Shown: one piece after another, positions 14,259 to 14,817 of the stretch | Position numbering within the stretch: the first letter of the stretch is position 1 | How the letters are laid out: each line of letters begins with the position of its first letter | NCBI GenBank assembly: GCA_023454395.1 | Contig: JAEYFY010000075.1 | Coordinates: forward strand, 1 to 14,817 | Direction of reading: 5' to 3' | Length of the DNA: 14,817 bases | DNA from: Pseudomonadota bacterium | GTDB taxonomy: Bacteria; Pseudomonadota; Gammaproteobacteria; Enterobacterales; Enterobacteriaceae | Position numbers and translations under genes: made by a program | Notes under the pieces: generated by a model | What the model was told of the DNA's origin: nothing | The model's database searches: none | The model's input: the letters and a program-made list of their open reading frames with translations, nothing else

Positions 14259-14674
14259 AAGAGGTAATAGAATGTTTCAATATTCCACACTTCTTTGCAG
14301 ATCCCCCACTTTTTATAAGGAAAAGCTAATTCAAGGTAGCATTAAGTTGTATCAAAAATACACCTAGTTAACTTTACCTAATTTTTTGTTATAAAAATAA
14401 AGAGTTATGTATAAAAAACACGAATTTAAGGTAGAGCCGTAAATAAAATGTCAATATAAAGGTAAAAAATATTGAAGCGCCTCTTCATTTTTGGCTTTTG
14501 ACAAGGATAATTTAGTAATAGCACTATGACTTCGTTAGAAAATCGAATAATATACCAATTGAGTATAGGGTTAGCGCAAATTGTTCTAAATAGACCTTTA
14601 AGCAAAACATTGTTTTTATCAAGATACATGTTTTGTTACATTCAGAATTATTTCCACACGTATCGTTATTCCCC
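14259..14674. other. Spacer between the dms-type and fnr promoters
   Basis: About 415 AT-rich bases between divergent promoters. I see no supported gene. A 67-codon frame on the minus strand (14426-14629) has no ribosome site, odd composition and no recognisable family. The motifs TTCAAGGTAG (14330) and TTTAAGGTAG (14426) recur about 95 bases apart, with no known meaning. Confidence 0.4.
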
Positions 14675-14716
14675 TTACTAATTACTGCAGTATGTGTTAA
14701 AATTGACGCATATCAA
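14675..14716 (+). promoter_or_regulatory. fnr promoter with FNR autoregulatory site
   Basis: TTGACGCATATCAA (14703-14716) matches the FNR consensus with one mismatch. A plausible promoter, TTACTA (14675-14680) and TTAAAA (14697-14702) with a 16-base spacer, puts the start point near 14709, inside the FNR box. E. coli fnr is negatively autoregulated from a site around its start, so the same control is likely here. The hexamers are weak matches. Confidence 0.6.
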
Positions 14717-14742
14717 TATTTTTATTTGTAATGAGCAAGCTT

Positions 14743-14817
14743 ATGATCCCAGAAAAACGCGTCGTTCGCCGAATCCAATCTGGCGGTTGTGCAATCCATT
14801 GTCAGGATTGCAGTATT
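14743..14817 (+). CDS. fnr: FNR oxygen-responsive transcription regulator, 5' end only
   Basis: The 25 visible residues, [20 protein letters not shown] then QDCSI, are almost identical to E. coli FNR ([20 protein letters not shown]). C20 and C23, two of the four 4Fe-4S ligands that sense oxygen, are present; C29 and C122 lie beyond the edge. FNR is the CRP-family global activator of anaerobic respiration. An in-frame ATG at 14731 lacks a ribosome site; GAG 9 bases before 14743 and the family N-terminus favour 14743. Its likely targets include the adjacent dms-type operon and itself. Confidence 0.95.
   Translation, partial: MIPEKRVVRRIQSGGCAIHCQDCSI

Noticed and set aside
14426..14629. 67-codon ORF on the minus strand
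   Set aside because: No ribosome site, no family resemblance, and it lies in the spacer between two regulated promoters.

Overview
The window looks like chromosomal DNA of a low-GC gammaproteobacterium in the Morganellaceae, most likely Proteus or a close relative. The N-terminus of AhpC at the left edge and of FNR at the right edge are nearly identical to the enterobacterial proteins as I remember them. The rest is AT-rich, with long AT-rich intergenic stretches. No mobile element, tRNA, rRNA or CRISPR array was seen.

Layout. 1-195: start of ahpC (minus strand), with a promoter and a well-matched OxyR operator. 396-1046 and 1299-2084: a divergent pair, an exported protein with an internal repeat (minus) and a stand-alone R2K-clade ATP-grasp protein (plus). 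2209-3720: a coiled-coil-bearing carbohydrate porin (minus). 3721-4453: about 730 bases without a convincing gene, holding a 9-bp inverted repeat, four 18-bp direct repeats and terminator-like hairpins. 4454-5453: a 51-codon ORF overlapping the end of a PadR-family regulator of the YqjI type. The regulator has a His/Cys/Gly-rich metal-binding N-terminus with three 15-residue repeats, and its promoter carries three copies of a dyad operator. A Fur box lies further upstream with no gene on its far side. 5880-7718: a tyrosine-decarboxylase-like protein that has lost the PLP lysine and the PLP-stacking histidine. 8232-9257: a quinone oxidoreductase of the PIG3 type. 9386-14170: a four-gene DMSO-reductase-type operon (minus). 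14743 to the edge: the start of fnr (plus).

How the genes work together. The clearest functional unit is the right end. A DmsA-like catalytic subunit with a twin-arginine signal, a DmsB-like electron-transfer subunit and a DmsC-like quinol-oxidising anchor overlap by 4 bp each. They are followed by an unusual cytoplasmic polyferredoxin. A perfect FNR box sits at about -41 of the operon promoter, the arrangement of an FNR-activated anaerobic promoter. fnr itself is transcribed divergently and has a near-perfect FNR box over its own predicted start, consistent with autorepression. The left part is stress and metal related: OxyR-controlled ahpC and a YqjI-type nickel/iron regulator. The most unusual items are the degenerate decarboxylase, the YqjI variant with its missing partner gene, the extra polyferredoxin in the dms operon, and the repeat array upstream of the porin.
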